IMG/VR virus record: IMGVR_UViG_3300009103_000060 | Span: 1-43,912 of that record | Length of the DNA: 43,912 nt | Reading direction: 5' to 3' (one strand) | DNA from: a virus | Shown: one piece after another, positions 13,178 to 22,039 of the stretch | Layout: every line of letters starts with the position of its first letter | Position numbering within the stretch: position 1 is the stretch's first letter | Notes under the pieces: model-generated | Seen by the model: only the letters and a program-made list of their open reading frames with translations | What the model was told of the DNA's origin: nothing | Database searches by the model: none | Program-made: the position numbers and the translations under genes

Positions 13178-13377
13178 GAACAATTGAAAACCTAAAATAC
13201 CGTACTCGTGATGATCGTCACCTTAATGCAGCCAAGAGAGTTGTGATTGCAGAACAGATTGTAAAGCAGATTGATGAACTCCTTGAGTTGTCAGTACCTT
13301 CTAGTACTCGTCATCGTGAATTGACTCAAGCAAAAGAGTCTATGGTACGTTACCACAAACATGCGAATAAGAACTAA
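13174..13377 (+). CDS. Small helical protein, 67 aa, possibly Acb2-like
   Basis: Sequence pattern: RTRDDRHLNAAKRVVIAEQI, then DELLELSVPSSTRHRELTQA, then KESMVRYHKHANKN. Two helices are joined by a proline/serine turn. The PSS.R.REL..A...M.....A pattern recalls the small phage proteins of the Acb2 (anti-CBASS, DUF7681-like) group, which sequester cyclic oligonucleotides. The usual aromatic residue near the C terminus is not clearly conserved, so this is a suggestion only. It is coupled to the previous gene by a 4-nt overlap (ATGA). Confidence 0.6.
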   Translation: MRTIENLKYRTRDDRHLNAAKRVVIAEQIVKQIDELLELSVPSSTRHRELTQAKESMVRYHKHANKN

Positions 13378-13386
13378 GGAGCCTTT

Positions 13387-14262
13387 ATGTTTGACAATGA
13401 TGAACCTTGGCATAATAAAAAGCTACTAATAGATGCCGACATCATTGCGTATCAAATGGCTACCAAATATGAAACACCTTTTGGAAATGATTTGAGTGAG
13501 GCGAAGGCAGGAGTAGATGCCTTCGTAGCTCGCCTTAAGGGTCGCCTTAAATCAACCAAAGAAATAATGTGTTTAAGTGGTGGTCATAACTTCCGCAAAG
13601 ATGTAATTAAAAGTTATAAACATAACAGGAAACCTAAGCCTGCTATGCTAAGTGCCCTAAGGGAATACATAAGTAACAACTTCGAGACACGCATGAGGCC
13701 TACCTTAGAGGCTGATGATGTTATGGGTATATTGAGTACTAAGTTCCCTAACAGTTATATTATTTGTACAATTGACAAAGACTTGTATCAGATACCAGGT
13801 TGGCATTTCAATTGGAATGGTCATGGTAAGAAGAAGCTTATGTCTATGATCAATCCTAAGTCTAAATGGAATCCAACAGGACAAAAGGAAATCAAAGCTA
13901 AGACAAAGTTCTCTGTTGATCCTTTTCATGTAGGTGAATTCGAAGCTAAAAGACTCTTTTATGTACAGACTTTAACTGGTGATTCTGTAGACAATTTTGT
14001 AGGAATTCCTGGTATTGCTGAGAAAAAGGCTTGGTGTATCCTAAATGAGGCATTAGAGGCCTACGATGCTGTTGCTGCTGAAGACTATGATGATATACTT
14101 ACAGAGGCTTTAGTTAAGGCTTATGAAGCTAACGACTTGAGTATCAAGTTCTTATGTCAACAAGCTAACTGTGCTCGTATCCTTCATAACACCGATTGGG
14201 ACTCCGAAAATAACCAAGTTATCCTTTGGAAACCCTCTGAATTTAACCCTCAAAATCTCTAA
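13387..14262 (+). CDS. 5'-3' exonuclease, T7 gp6-like, 291 aa
   Basis: FEN-type nuclease that removes RNA primers and degrades host DNA. Conserved acidic clusters are in order: LIDADIIAYQM near residue 20, EADDVMGILS, CTIDKDLYQIPG, and the helix-hairpin-helix LTGDSVDNFVGIPGIAEKKA. T7 gp6 is 300 aa. It ends 11 nt before the next start, and a candidate phage promoter overlaps its last codon and the junction. Confidence 0.94.
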   Translation: MFDNDEPWHNKKLLIDADIIAYQMATKYETPFGNDLSEAKAGVDAFVARLKGRLKSTKEIMCLSGGHNFRKDVIKSYKHNRKPKPAMLSALREYISNNFETRMRPTLEADDVMGILSTKFPNSYIICTIDKDLYQIPGWHFNWNGHGKKKLMSMINPKSKWNPTGQKEIKAKTKFSVDPFHVGEFEAKRLFYVQTLTGDSVDNFVGIPGIAEKKAWCILNEALEAYDAVAAEDYDDILTEALVKAYEANDLSIKFLCQQANCARILHNTDWDSENNQVILWKPSEFNPQNL

Positions 14263-14280
14263 TAGGCCATCTATGAATAT
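14248..14280 (+). promoter_or_regulatory. Candidate late promoter (copy 4) ahead of the virion genes
   Basis: CTAATAGGCCATCTATGAATA at 14259-14279, matching the motif found at 1961, 2118, 4794 and 34560. It is the last such motif before the structural genes. If transcription starts at the GG (14265-14266), the ATG at 14273 would lie only about 8 nt from the RNA 5' end. Confidence 0.75.
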
Positions 14281-14542
14281 ATCTAACACTTCCTCTGACA
14301 ATCTACAAGGTTTTGATGAACAAACTATTCAATTAGTAAAGGGGTTCCCGACTATTCGGGAGCACCATATAAAGCTACTTGAAGAGTACCTTCAAATAAA
14401 AGCTAACATGGACGACTCTGATGATGCCCTAAGGGCTAAAGCAGGAGCTCAATATGTTGTTGATACCCTAGTCAACGTTGCACTTCTTCAAAGCCAATTA
14501 ACACAAAAATCAGATGATGGGTTCTCATTAACCATAGACTGA
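14273..14542 (+). CDS. Small virion-region protein, 89 aa
   Basis: The sequence MNISNTSSDNLQGFDEQTIQ continues as a helical protein (REHHIKLLEEYLQIKANMDD, RAKAGAQYVVDTLVNVALLQ). Position between exonuclease and a gp7.3-like protein matches the T7 gp6.7/gp7 interval. The start ATG is inside the conserved promoter sequence and has no good Shine-Dalgarno sequence. It may be translated from a nearly leaderless late RNA or by coupling to the exonuclease stop 11 nt upstream. No family recognised. Confidence 0.65.
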   Translation: MNISNTSSDNLQGFDEQTIQLVKGFPTIREHHIKLLEEYLQIKANMDDSDDALRAKAGAQYVVDTLVNVALLQSQLTQKSDDGFSLTID

Positions 14543-14556
14543 TAAGGTAAACAATT

Positions 14557-14751
14557 ATGTGCATGTCTAAACCAAAAGCCCCAAAGATTCCCCCTCCTCC
14601 CCCTCCAGTTCCTCCCCCTGAGAAACCCCCTGAAGTGGAAGTCGCTCCTGACAAAAAGAAGAAGACTCGTAAAAACTCTTCAGGTAAAAGTAGACTGACA
14701 GTCGCCCTTGGAAACATTGGTGGTGGTTCAGGACTCGGTGGTATTCAATAA
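14557..14751 (+). CDS. gp7.3-like small virion/tail protein with polyproline head, 64 aa
   Basis: The N terminus has a polyproline run (IPPPPPPVPPPEKPPE), followed by a basic stretch (DKKKKTRKNSSGKSRLTVAL) and a glycine-rich end (GGGSGLGGIQ). The K-K-R...GK.SL.VA...GGG pattern at the C terminus matches T7 gp7.3, a small virion protein needed for tail/host-range function. RBS TAAGGTAAACAATT. An internal ATG at 14563 is an alternative start. It lies just upstream of the portal gene, the gp7.3 position. Confidence 0.75.
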   Translation: MCMSKPKAPKIPPPPPPVPPPEKPPEVEVAPDKKKKTRKNSSGKSRLTVALGNIGGGSGLGGIQ

Positions 14752-14765
14752 TACTTTTATAGCAC

Positions 14766-14803
14766 ACTCCCTAGGCCTCTCATTGAAGCTCAATATAGGG
14801 AGT
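14766..14803. repeat. 8-bp inverted repeat between gp7.3-like and portal genes
   Basis: ACTCCCTA (14766-14773) and TAGGGAGT (14796-14803) form a perfect stem with a 22-nt loop and no T run. In the late operon this is more likely an RNase processing or mRNA stability hairpin than a terminator. Confidence 0.6.
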
Positions 14804-14832
14804 CTCCCCTCTTAACCTTACTGGATTCAAAC

Positions 14833-16455
14833 ATGGAAATCTTCCCTATATCCGCAGAAGCGACTTATAAGAAACTTGAGTCAGGCCGTGAGCCTTTTCT
14901 TGAGAGAGCTCGTGATGCATCTAAATTAACGATCCCTAGTATCATGCCTGAAGAAGGTCATAATGCCTATAGTGATCTAGTTGATATGTACCAAAGTGTA
15001 GGTGCTTCAGGTTCTTTGAATCTAGCCTCTAAGATGGTACTTGCTTTACTTCCCCCCAATCAACCCTTCTTCCAACTAGCTATCTCAGAGGTCCGTAAAC
15101 AGGAGTTCATTAGGGAAGCGATGTTGAGTGGTGTTGATCCTAATCAAGTTGATCTTGTTGGTGAGCTTAACAAAGCTGTGATTCAAATGGAACGAATCAT
15201 TCAAGATGAAATTGAAAGCTCCCAAGTACGTCACCCTGCTTATAATATTTTCTTAAATTTAATAATCAGTGGTAACATCTTAATGTACGTCCCTCCTGAA
15301 ATGGGTGGACGACCTGTGCTATTCAGACTAGACCAATATGTTGTCCAACGTGACCATGATGGTACAGTCAGAGAAATAGTAGTAAAAGAAAAATTTCCTA
15401 AAGACAGACTTCCCGATGCCATAAGAAATAAAATTGACACAACTGATGTTGATTACACTCATATGGATATGGATGCAAATGGTCTTGATGATAAAGACAA
15501 CTTCTGTCTATACACCCATATAAAGCTCCATGATGGATTCTATCATACCTACCAAGAAATTGCTGGTCAAAAGGTAGAAGGATCTGAAGGTAAATTCAAA
15601 CCTGAAGATATGCCTTGGAGACCTCTTAGATGGATGTCTATGATAGGCGAACACTATGGTCGTGGTAAGATCGACGACATGTTAGGTGACCTTAACTCAT
15701 ATGAAAAATTAAACAAAGCAATTACTGAGGCTGCACATATAGGTGCTAAATCAGTATTCCTTGTTAGGCCTGGTGCTATGGCTCGCCCTAGAGACCTCGC
15801 TAAAGTACGTAATGGTGGATTTGTTAAAGGCAATCCCGATGACATTACACCCTTAGATCATGGTAATAAAGTAAGTGATCTAAGAACTGCCCAAGAACAG
15901 GCTCAGAATCTAGAAATCAGATTGAACAAAGCCTTTCTTAATACTTCCTCAATACAGCGAAATGCTGAACGTGTAACTGCTGAAGAAATCAGATTAGTAA
16001 GTCAAGAACTTGCTGAAGCTCTTGGTGGTGTATACACTCTACAGTCAACTGAATTCCAAGAACCATTGTTATTGTTAATCATTGCTAGACTTAAGAAGGC
16101 AGGTAAACTGCATTCCATGGTCAATGGTAAAGATATAAAACCTAAAGTCACTCATGGTATTGAAGCCTTAGGTCGTAACAAACAATTAAATGCAATGAGT
16201 CAGTTTATTCAGATGGTCGGTGCTTCAATGCCTGAAGCTCTTCAAGGGATTAACCCTCAGAAGTATGCTGAAAAGGTAGCTGAATTAAGTAACTTCAATT
16301 TAGATGAAATTGCTTTCACCGAGCAAGAACTAGCCGAAATGCAACAACAAGCACAGATGCAACAGTTGATGCAAGAAGCAGGCCCAGGAATTGCCCAAGA
16401 GGTAACTAAAGGGGCTGTTCAGGCACAACTCGAACAACCTAATCCATCCCAATAA
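14833..16455 (+). CDS. Portal (head-tail connector) protein, T7 gp8-like, 540 aa
   Basis: Forms the dodecameric ring at one capsid vertex through which DNA enters and leaves. Length 540 (T7 gp8 536). Recognisable segments are the N-terminal ERARDASKLTIPSIMPEEGH, NLASKMVLALLPPNQPFFQL, MSMIGEHYGRGKIDDMLGDL and NAERVTAEEIRLVSQELAEA, typical of podoviral connectors. The C-terminal region is glutamine/methionine rich. It is the first large gene of the virion module and is followed 19 nt later by a small coiled-coil gene. Confidence 0.95.
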   Translation: MEIFPISAEATYKKLESGREPFLERARDASKLTIPSIMPEEGHNAYSDLVDMYQSVGASGSLNLASKMVLALLPPNQPFFQLAISEVRKQEFIREAMLSGVDPNQVDLVGELNKAVIQMERIIQDEIESSQVRHPAYNIFLNLIISGNILMYVPPEMGGRPVLFRLDQYVVQRDHDGTVREIVVKEKFPKDRLPDAIRNKIDTTDVDYTHMDMDANGLDDKDNFCLYTHIKLHDGFYHTYQEIAGQKVEGSEGKFKPEDMPWRPLRWMSMIGEHYGRGKIDDMLGDLNSYEKLNKAITEAAHIGAKSVFLVRPGAMARPRDLAKVRNGGFVKGNPDDITPLDHGNKVSDLRTAQEQAQNLEIRLNKAFLNTSSIQRNAERVTAEEIRLVSQELAEALGGVYTLQSTEFQEPLLLLIIARLKKAGKLHSMVNGKDIKPKVTHGIEALGRNKQLNAMSQFIQMVGASMPEALQGINPQKYAEKVAELSNFNLDEIAFTEQELAEMQQQAQMQQLMQEAGPGIAQEVTKGAVQAQLEQPNPSQ

Positions 16456-16474
16456 ATAATAGGAAACATTATAA

Positions 16475-16873
16475 ATGTCTACAGAAACTAATAAAGAAAC
16501 AACTGAAGCAGTTAAAGAAGAAGCTCCAATCGTAGTTGATGAGCTTGCACTATTACGTCAAGAAGTTGCTAACCTTAAAGCAGAACGTGAAGCTGAAAAG
16601 AAAGCTGAACTTGCTGAAAAGGCTGCTGAACTTGCTGCACAAAAAGAAGCAGAACGAATTAAACCTGACTCTGAAATCCTTAAAGAAGCTGAAGCTAAAG
16701 GCGGTCTAATCGCAGAAGCCTCTATTACCATCACAGCTGATCAAAAAAAGGCTAAGCTTATGGATAAAAAGAATAAAGATAATAAGAACTACAAGCCTTG
16801 TTGTCCTGGTAAGATCGATGTAATTCGTCCCGATGGAAGACGTGACAAACCTGCTTTTGTTGTCCAACATTAA
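16475..16873 (+). CDS. Coiled-coil protein between portal and scaffold, 132 aa
   Basis: Residues 1-70 are a charged coiled coil rich in Glu, Lys and Ala (LRQEVANLKAEREAEKKAEL). The C-terminal half is compact and basic, with CCPGKIDVIRPDGRRDKPAF. T7 has no gene here, but related marine podoviruses often carry a small ORF at this place. It may be an accessory scaffold or a capsid-decoration factor. RBS AGGAAACATTATAA is moderate. Confidence 0.72.
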   Translation: MSTETNKETTEAVKEEAPIVVDELALLRQEVANLKAEREAEKKAELAEKAAELAAQKEAERIKPDSEILKEAEAKGGLIAEASITITADQKKAKLMDKKNKDNKNYKPCCPGKIDVIRPDGRRDKPAFVVQH

Positions 16874-16888
16874 TAAGGAATAAAGATT

Positions 16889-17812
16889 ATGCCCTCAGAG
16901 AACTTCAATAGAGACACTGGTACTCCTGAAGCTGAACAAGAAATTAAAAATCAAGAGGCTCTTAAAAGAGCAGGTGACGGTATCTCAGTCAATGGTAATT
17001 TATTACAACACTTTGATACTGACATCGAGAAAACTCTTGATGAACATAACGGGAACCCTCAATCAGAACCTGAGACAAAGTTATTGGCAGGAAGATTCAA
17101 AACTTCTGATGACTTAGCTAAGGGGATTGAGCAGGCTCGTAACATGCTTGGTATCCAAGATAACGTGTTGAATTACTTATCTACAGATGAACAAAAAGAA
17201 GCCTACTACAATGACCTCAATAAAGAGATTAGTCAACGAGGTAGTCAAAAGGCCCCTGAAAAGGCACCTGAAGATAAGCCCGAAGAAAACAATGAACAAA
17301 GTTCTACATTAGATGTTTCTAAGTATGAACAAGAATATTTAGCAGATGGTCAACTCTCTCAACAATCTTATGATGAACTTGAGAAAGCAGGCTACTCTCC
17401 TGAATTAGTTAATCGCTTAATCAGAGCTGAACAAGCAATTGCAGACCAATCAACTGAAGCCCTTATGTCTCAGTTAGGTGGTAAAGATTCTTGGAATGAA
17501 ACCCTTAAATGGGCTGAAGGTTTAAGTGATTATGATAAACAGATCTTTAATCGTGAGTTAGAATCTAATGATCCTGAACGTCAAAAGACAGCAGCATTAG
17601 AACTATCAAAGCGACATAAAGAAGCTGTTGGGTATTCCCCTAAAGTAGTCCTTAAAGGCTCACAGTCACAAGGCTCTTCAAAGGGTGATACATTCTATAG
17701 CAATCAAGATATGATTAATGCTATGAAAGATCCTAGATATAAATCAAGTCCTGAATACCGTAAATCGGTAGAAGCTAAAATCGATAGGTCGATGAAAGCA
17801 GGGACAATATAA
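16889..17812 (+). CDS. Capsid assembly scaffolding protein, T7 gp9-like, 307 aa
   Basis: Very acidic, Glu/Gln rich and helical, the same length as T7 gp9 (307 aa) and directly before the capsid gene. The C terminus turns basic (DPRYKSSPEYRKSVEAKIDR, SMKAGTI), as expected for the capsid-binding helix-loop-helix of gp9 proteins. Internal segments such as GGKDSWNETLKWAEGLSDYD are typical. It directs assembly of the procapsid and is released before DNA packaging. Confidence 0.9.
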   Translation: MPSENFNRDTGTPEAEQEIKNQEALKRAGDGISVNGNLLQHFDTDIEKTLDEHNGNPQSEPETKLLAGRFKTSDDLAKGIEQARNMLGIQDNVLNYLSTDEQKEAYYNDLNKEISQRGSQKAPEKAPEDKPEENNEQSSTLDVSKYEQEYLADGQLSQQSYDELEKAGYSPELVNRLIRAEQAIADQSTEALMSQLGGKDSWNETLKWAEGLSDYDKQIFNRELESNDPERQKTAALELSKRHKEAVGYSPKVVLKGSQSQGSSKGDTFYSNQDMINAMKDPRYKSSPEYRKSVEAKIDRSMKAGTI

Positions 17813-17850
17813 AATAAAAACAAAAAGAGAACTCCGAATTAAAACCTTAG

Positions 17851-17888
17851 CCTTTTAAGAGGTTGTACTGAGGTACATACTTAAAGGG
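17851..17888 (+). promoter_or_regulatory. Two-tier hairpin in the capsid gene leader
   Basis: A 9-bp outer stem (CCTTTTAAG 17851-17859 with CTTAAAGGG 17880-17888, one G-T pair) encloses a perfect 5-bp stem (TGTAC TGAG GTACA, 17864-17877). It lies in the 133-nt gap before the capsid gene. No T tract follows. A role as an RNase III-type processing or mRNA-stabilising element for abundant capsid message is likely. The CTTAAAGGGATAAC on its 3' side also resembles a T3-type promoter start, which I regard as weak. Confidence 0.6.
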
Positions 17889-17945
17889 ATAACTAGAGTC
17901 CTCCTTCAAAAGTCCTCTTTATCTAACACAAAAGAGAAATAACAA

Positions 17946-18965
17946 ATGAGTTATGATTTAGCAGCATCCCGTTTGGGTGTCGTAGATAAAGTCGGTGGTG
18001 ACGAATTAGCCCTGTTCCTTAAACGTTTCGGTGGTGAGATTCTTATGGCCTTTGATGAAAAGACAATTTTCATGGGTCGTCACTTTGTTAAAAATGTAGA
18101 GAGTGGTAAGTCTACCCAATTCCCTAAGATGGGTCGTTTGGTTGGTTATTACCACGCAGGTGATGGTAGTGCCGTTGATTTCGGTAATGCTGCTCACGGT
18201 GAAGTTGTTGTCCCTATTGACAAACAGCTAATCGTACCTGCTCTTATCTCAGAGTTCGATGAACTTGTAAACCACTATGAAGTACGTTCTAAATATGCCC
18301 ATGAAATTGGACAAGAGCTTGCCACATCTTTCGACGAACACGTTTGTATCGAAGGTCTATTAGGTGCTCGCTCTGCTAATGAGCTTGCTGAGTTACCTGG
18401 TGGTGGTCAGTACGTCGATGATTTACTTAAAAATGATGGTGGTGTTAGTGGTTCCGCAGATGATGCAGGAGTTGCTCTAGCACTTGTTACTGGTGTATTT
18501 GCAGCTGCTGAGGCAATGGATAATAAGAATGTTCCTGAAAGCGGTCGCTATATTGCCCTACGTCCTAAAGAATACAATATCCTTATTAAAGAAGCTCAGA
18601 CTAATGGTATGAGTGCAATCAATAAAGATATTGATGGTAACGGTTCTATCTCTAAAGGTACTATCTTTGAGCTAGCTGGTATCACTATTCTTAAATACCC
18701 TCGCTTACCAAGTACTAATATCCTTCAAGGTACATCTGATAGTAAGAACTTCTACCACTATGGTGACTTCTCTAAGACTGTTGGTTTTGTATGGCAAGAA
18801 GACGCAATTGGTACTGCCAAGCTACAAGGTCTTAAGATGGACGTTAAAGATCTAACTGTTACTCACCTAGCACATGCGATGTTAAGTCGCTACCTCATGG
18901 GTCATAAGGTCCTCAGACCTGAGTCATGCTTTGAGTTGACATTAGATACATTAACTGTCGCTTAA
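17946..18965 (+). CDS. Major capsid protein, T7 gp10-like, 339 aa
   Basis: HK97-fold shell subunit. Length 339 (T7 gp10A 345) and position between scaffold and tail-tube genes. Characteristic stretches are LALFLKRFGGEILMAFDEKT, KNVESGKSTQFPKMGRLVGY, RSKYAHEIGQELATSFDEHV and SGRYIALRPKEYNILIKEAQ. An AAGAGAAATAACAA leader provides the RBS. A strong terminator follows, as after T7 gene 10. I see no sign of a frameshifted second form. Confidence 0.96.
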   Translation: MSYDLAASRLGVVDKVGGDELALFLKRFGGEILMAFDEKTIFMGRHFVKNVESGKSTQFPKMGRLVGYYHAGDGSAVDFGNAAHGEVVVPIDKQLIVPALISEFDELVNHYEVRSKYAHEIGQELATSFDEHVCIEGLLGARSANELAELPGGGQYVDDLLKNDGGVSGSADDAGVALALVTGVFAAAEAMDNKNVPESGRYIALRPKEYNILIKEAQTNGMSAINKDIDGNGSISKGTIFELAGITILKYPRLPSTNILQGTSDSKNFYHYGDFSKTVGFVWQEDAIGTAKLQGLKMDVKDLTVTHLAHAMLSRYLMGHKVLRPESCFELTLDTLTVA

Positions 18966-18976
18966 TAAAAAATAAA

Positions 18977-19032
18977 AGAGTTAGTCCTAGAGGTTTTCCT
19001 CCTCCTTTCCCTCTAGGCTAGCTCTATTTTTT
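18977..19032 (+). terminator. Strong intrinsic terminator after the capsid gene
   Basis: An 8-bp stem (CCTAGAGG 18986-18993 with CCTCTAGG 19010-19017) is extended by a further 8 bp (18977-18984 with 19018-19025) across one bulged T, followed by ATTTTTT. It corresponds to the T7 late terminator (T-phi) just after gene 10 and would set higher expression of capsid than of downstream tail genes. Confidence 0.9.
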
Positions 19033-19072
19033 CCTTTTCAAAAACCCTATAAATTTCCGAAAGAGATAAACC

Positions 19073-19648
19073 ATGTTAACACTCCTTGATGCAGTCAACA
19101 AAGGCTTGTCCTACTTGGGACTACAGCCTGTAAACTCCTTAACCTTAGGTGACTCAGAAGCTAATACTATACAACGTGTTATCGATGAAGAAAGACTCTT
19201 TCTATTAAGCAGGGGAGAAGTCTATAACACTCAAATAGTTACTCTTGTCCCCGACAGCTCAGGTAATATCTTAGTACCCTCGAGCTTTATAACAACTTTA
19301 CCTGTAGCAGAGAAAACAGGAATCGTACAACGAGGTACTCACCTCTACGATACTAATAACAACACTGATGTGTTTGATGATAGTGTTGAAGTCCGTGCTT
19401 ACTTAGATTTACCCTTCGACGATCTCCCTTATCAAGCTAGAAATTACATCTCTCTTAGTGCCATGAAGAAGGCCTTGATAAGACTCGAAGCGAGTCCACA
19501 AGTAATTCAACTTGTACAGTCAGATTATATAATGGCTCAAGATGAATATGAACGTTATGTATGGGACGAGGACGATGTCAATTTCTTAGATGCTGATGAC
19601 TTACAATTTGTTAGAAACAGAAAACATACTTATAAATACAGTTGGTAA
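19073..19648 (+). CDS. Tail tubular protein A, T7 gp11-like, 191 aa
   Basis: Adaptor ring below the portal. Length 191 (T7 gp11 196). It opens MLTLLDAVNKGLSYLGLQPV and contains DLPFDDLPYQARNYISLSAM and the DVNFLDADD segment seen in podoviral gp11 proteins. RBS-like GAAAGAGATAAACC precedes the ATG. It is followed within 3 nt by the gp12-like gene. Confidence 0.93.
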   Translation: MLTLLDAVNKGLSYLGLQPVNSLTLGDSEANTIQRVIDEERLFLLSRGEVYNTQIVTLVPDSSGNILVPSSFITTLPVAEKTGIVQRGTHLYDTNNNTDVFDDSVEVRAYLDLPFDDLPYQARNYISLSAMKKALIRLEASPQVIQLVQSDYIMAQDEYERYVWDEDDVNFLDADDLQFVRNRKHTYKYSW

Positions 19649-19651
19649 AAA

Positions 19652-22039
19652 ATGACTTTAATTACTAAATCACTTCCTGAGCTTTATAACGGTGTATCTC
19701 AACAGAACCCTAATGCTCGATTAGATTCACAGTGCGAACTTCAGGACAACATGGAAGGTACTATTGTTAGTGGTCTAACTCAACGTGCTCATACTGACCA
19801 TGTAGCTGAATTAGTTACTCCTGAGTTAACCAACCCTCCCCATCCTGTGGCCTCCCCAAGTGTCTCCTCAAGGCTCCAAGCAGGGGACCCCGTACACTTT
19901 TATCAAAGAGATGCTAATGAAAAATATGCTATATTCTTTACAAGCGATGATGACTATCCTATCGAAGTTTATGACTTGGCTGATGGTTCCTCAAAGGAAG
20001 TCTTTTATGAGGACAATGATGCACGTGACTATGCTCGTAAACGTGATGGTCTTGGTGGTCTGCCAGGTGGTAACCCTTCCATACGTGCTACTACTATTGC
20101 TGACTATACTATCGTTGCTAATAATGACTTAAACACAGCTATGTCAGGGACTCTTAGCCCTTCTAACAATCCCTATGCTTTAATATGGATTAAGCAAAGA
20201 CAAGCAAATATAAACATCCGTGTTAAATTTACTAACACAGCTCTTGATGCAGATGTAACTTCAAATGCTACTGGTGATACAGGTGTGGCAGCTGCTGCAC
20301 TTGCTGGTACTATCAACTCTGATGGTAACTACGATGCCTCTGTAATACACCCTAGAAGCTCCGTTATAAGGGCTACTAGGAGCGGTGGATCATCTGACTT
20401 CGAAGTAACTAGTGGTGATGACTTTGGTAACCAAATGGTAGTCGTTGTTAAAGATGCTGTAAATAAATTTACTGATCTACCCCCACATGCTAATGATGGA
20501 GATGTTATTCAGCTACGAGGTGGGGATGATAACTATCAAGGTGTCTATTTCGAATGGAACGAGTCTGCTAATAAATGGCAAGAGACGATTGGATTTGATT
20601 TAGAAACGACCTTTGATGCACAGACAATGCCACATCAATTGGTACGTAATGCTGATGGTACATTTACCTTTAGTCGTATTGATTGGTCAGAACGTACAGT
20701 AGGTGATGATGATTCCAATCCTATACCTAGTTTTGTAGGTAAACCTATTAAAGATATCTTCCTCCATAAAGACCGTCTAGGATTTATTTCAGGAGAGAAT
20801 ACAGTAATGGGCCGTATAGGTGACTACTTCAACTTCTTTGGAGCAACAGCTACAGAGATACTTGATGATGACCCTATTGATATTCCTGCTTATAGTGGTT
20901 CTATTGTAAACCTTTTAGATGCTATCCCATTCAACGATAGTTTACTTTTAACAAGTGAGTTCCAACAATTCATATTGAATACTCAAGGATCTCCTTTAAG
21001 TCCCCTTACAGCATCCATTGATGTAACCACTGAGTTTGAAGCTAGAGATGTTCGTATGGTAGGTGCTGGTAATAATGTCTATTTTGTTTCCCCTAAAGGA
21101 TCTTATAATGACATGTATGAGTATTTTGTAAATGAAGATACAGCTAATAAAGATGCTGCTCAGATTACAGCTCATGTACCTCAATTCTTACCACCTTCAG
21201 TTAGTCAATTAGCTAGCTCTACATCACAGAAAATTATCCTAGCATTGAATGAAGAGGAAAGGAATAAGGTTTATGTTTACAGATATCTTTGGAACGGTAA
21301 CCAGAAAATCCAAAGTTCTTGGAGTACTTGGACTTTTGATTATAATATACTTGCTGCCGAATGGATTGATAGTATTGCGTTCTTTATTGTGGAAAAAGAT
21401 GGAGTCATATCGTTGGAGAGTTTGGATGTTGATGATCCAAATACGGGTACACTTAATTTCCCTGTTAATCTCGATAGACTGGCTTCTGTATTAGGTGTCT
21501 ATAATGACCCTGGAAGTCCTCTTGGAACAACCACATGGACACTCCCTTATTCAGATTCTAACCTAGAAGATATACAAGTAGTCACTAGTGATAATGGTAT
21601 GAGGCTTAATGCGACACCGCACGATACTGACCCTAATAAGGTTATAGTATTCGGTGACTACTCTTCTGCTAGCCATTGGGTTGGTAAGAAATATCAAGGA
21701 CGTTATCGATTCTCTGAATGGGTAGCTAAAGATCAAACTGGAAAACCTAGAAGTGGTTATCTCAACATTAAATTTTGTCGAGTTAAATATTTAGAAAGTG
21801 GTACATTTGAATTAGAAGTAAGAGCTCAGAACCGTGACCCATTAATTACTGTTAGTGGTGGTCTTGAGTCTAACATTAGTTTAATTGAGAATCCTAATAG
21901 AATATCAAAAGAACGTAAGTTCATGGTTGCAGGTAAATCAATTAATACAACTATTGACATTACTACTTCAAGTTACTTACCAATCAACATTGAATCAATT
22001 GAATTACAAGGATCGTTATATGGAAGAGGTAGAGTCTAA
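19652..22039 (+). CDS. Tail tubular protein B, T7 gp12-like, 795 aa
   Basis: Forms the tail nozzle. Length 795 (T7 gp12 794). The N terminus LITKSLPELYNGVSQQNPNA is a family hallmark. Other typical parts are FVGKPIKDIFLHKDRLGFIS, GENTVMGRIGDYFNFFGATA, IPFNDSLLLTSEFQQFILNT, and the C-terminal SIELQGSLYGRGRV. The 3' end overlaps the next gene by 20 nt. Confidence 0.95.
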   Translation: MTLITKSLPELYNGVSQQNPNARLDSQCELQDNMEGTIVSGLTQRAHTDHVAELVTPELTNPPHPVASPSVSSRLQAGDPVHFYQRDANEKYAIFFTSDDDYPIEVYDLADGSSKEVFYEDNDARDYARKRDGLGGLPGGNPSIRATTIADYTIVANNDLNTAMSGTLSPSNNPYALIWIKQRQANINIRVKFTNTALDADVTSNATGDTGVAAAALAGTINSDGNYDASVIHPRSSVIRATRSGGSSDFEVTSGDDFGNQMVVVVKDAVNKFTDLPPHANDGDVIQLRGGDDNYQGVYFEWNESANKWQETIGFDLETTFDAQTMPHQLVRNADGTFTFSRIDWSERTVGDDDSNPIPSFVGKPIKDIFLHKDRLGFISGENTVMGRIGDYFNFFGATATEILDDDPIDIPAYSGSIVNLLDAIPFNDSLLLTSEFQQFILNTQGSPLSPLTASIDVTTEFEARDVRMVGAGNNVYFVSPKGSYNDMYEYFVNEDTANKDAAQITAHVPQFLPPSVSQLASSTSQKIILALNEEERNKVYVYRYLWNGNQKIQSSWSTWTFDYNILAAEWIDSIAFFIVEKDGVISLESLDVDDPNTGTLNFPVNLDRLASVLGVYNDPGSPLGTTTWTLPYSDSNLEDIQVVTSDNGMRLNATPHDTDPNKVIVFGDYSSASHWVGKKYQGRYRFSEWVAKDQTGKPRSGYLNIKFCRVKYLESGTFELEVRAQNRDPLITVSGGLESNISLIENPNRISKERKFMVAGKSINTTIDITTSSYLPINIESIELQGSLYGRGRV

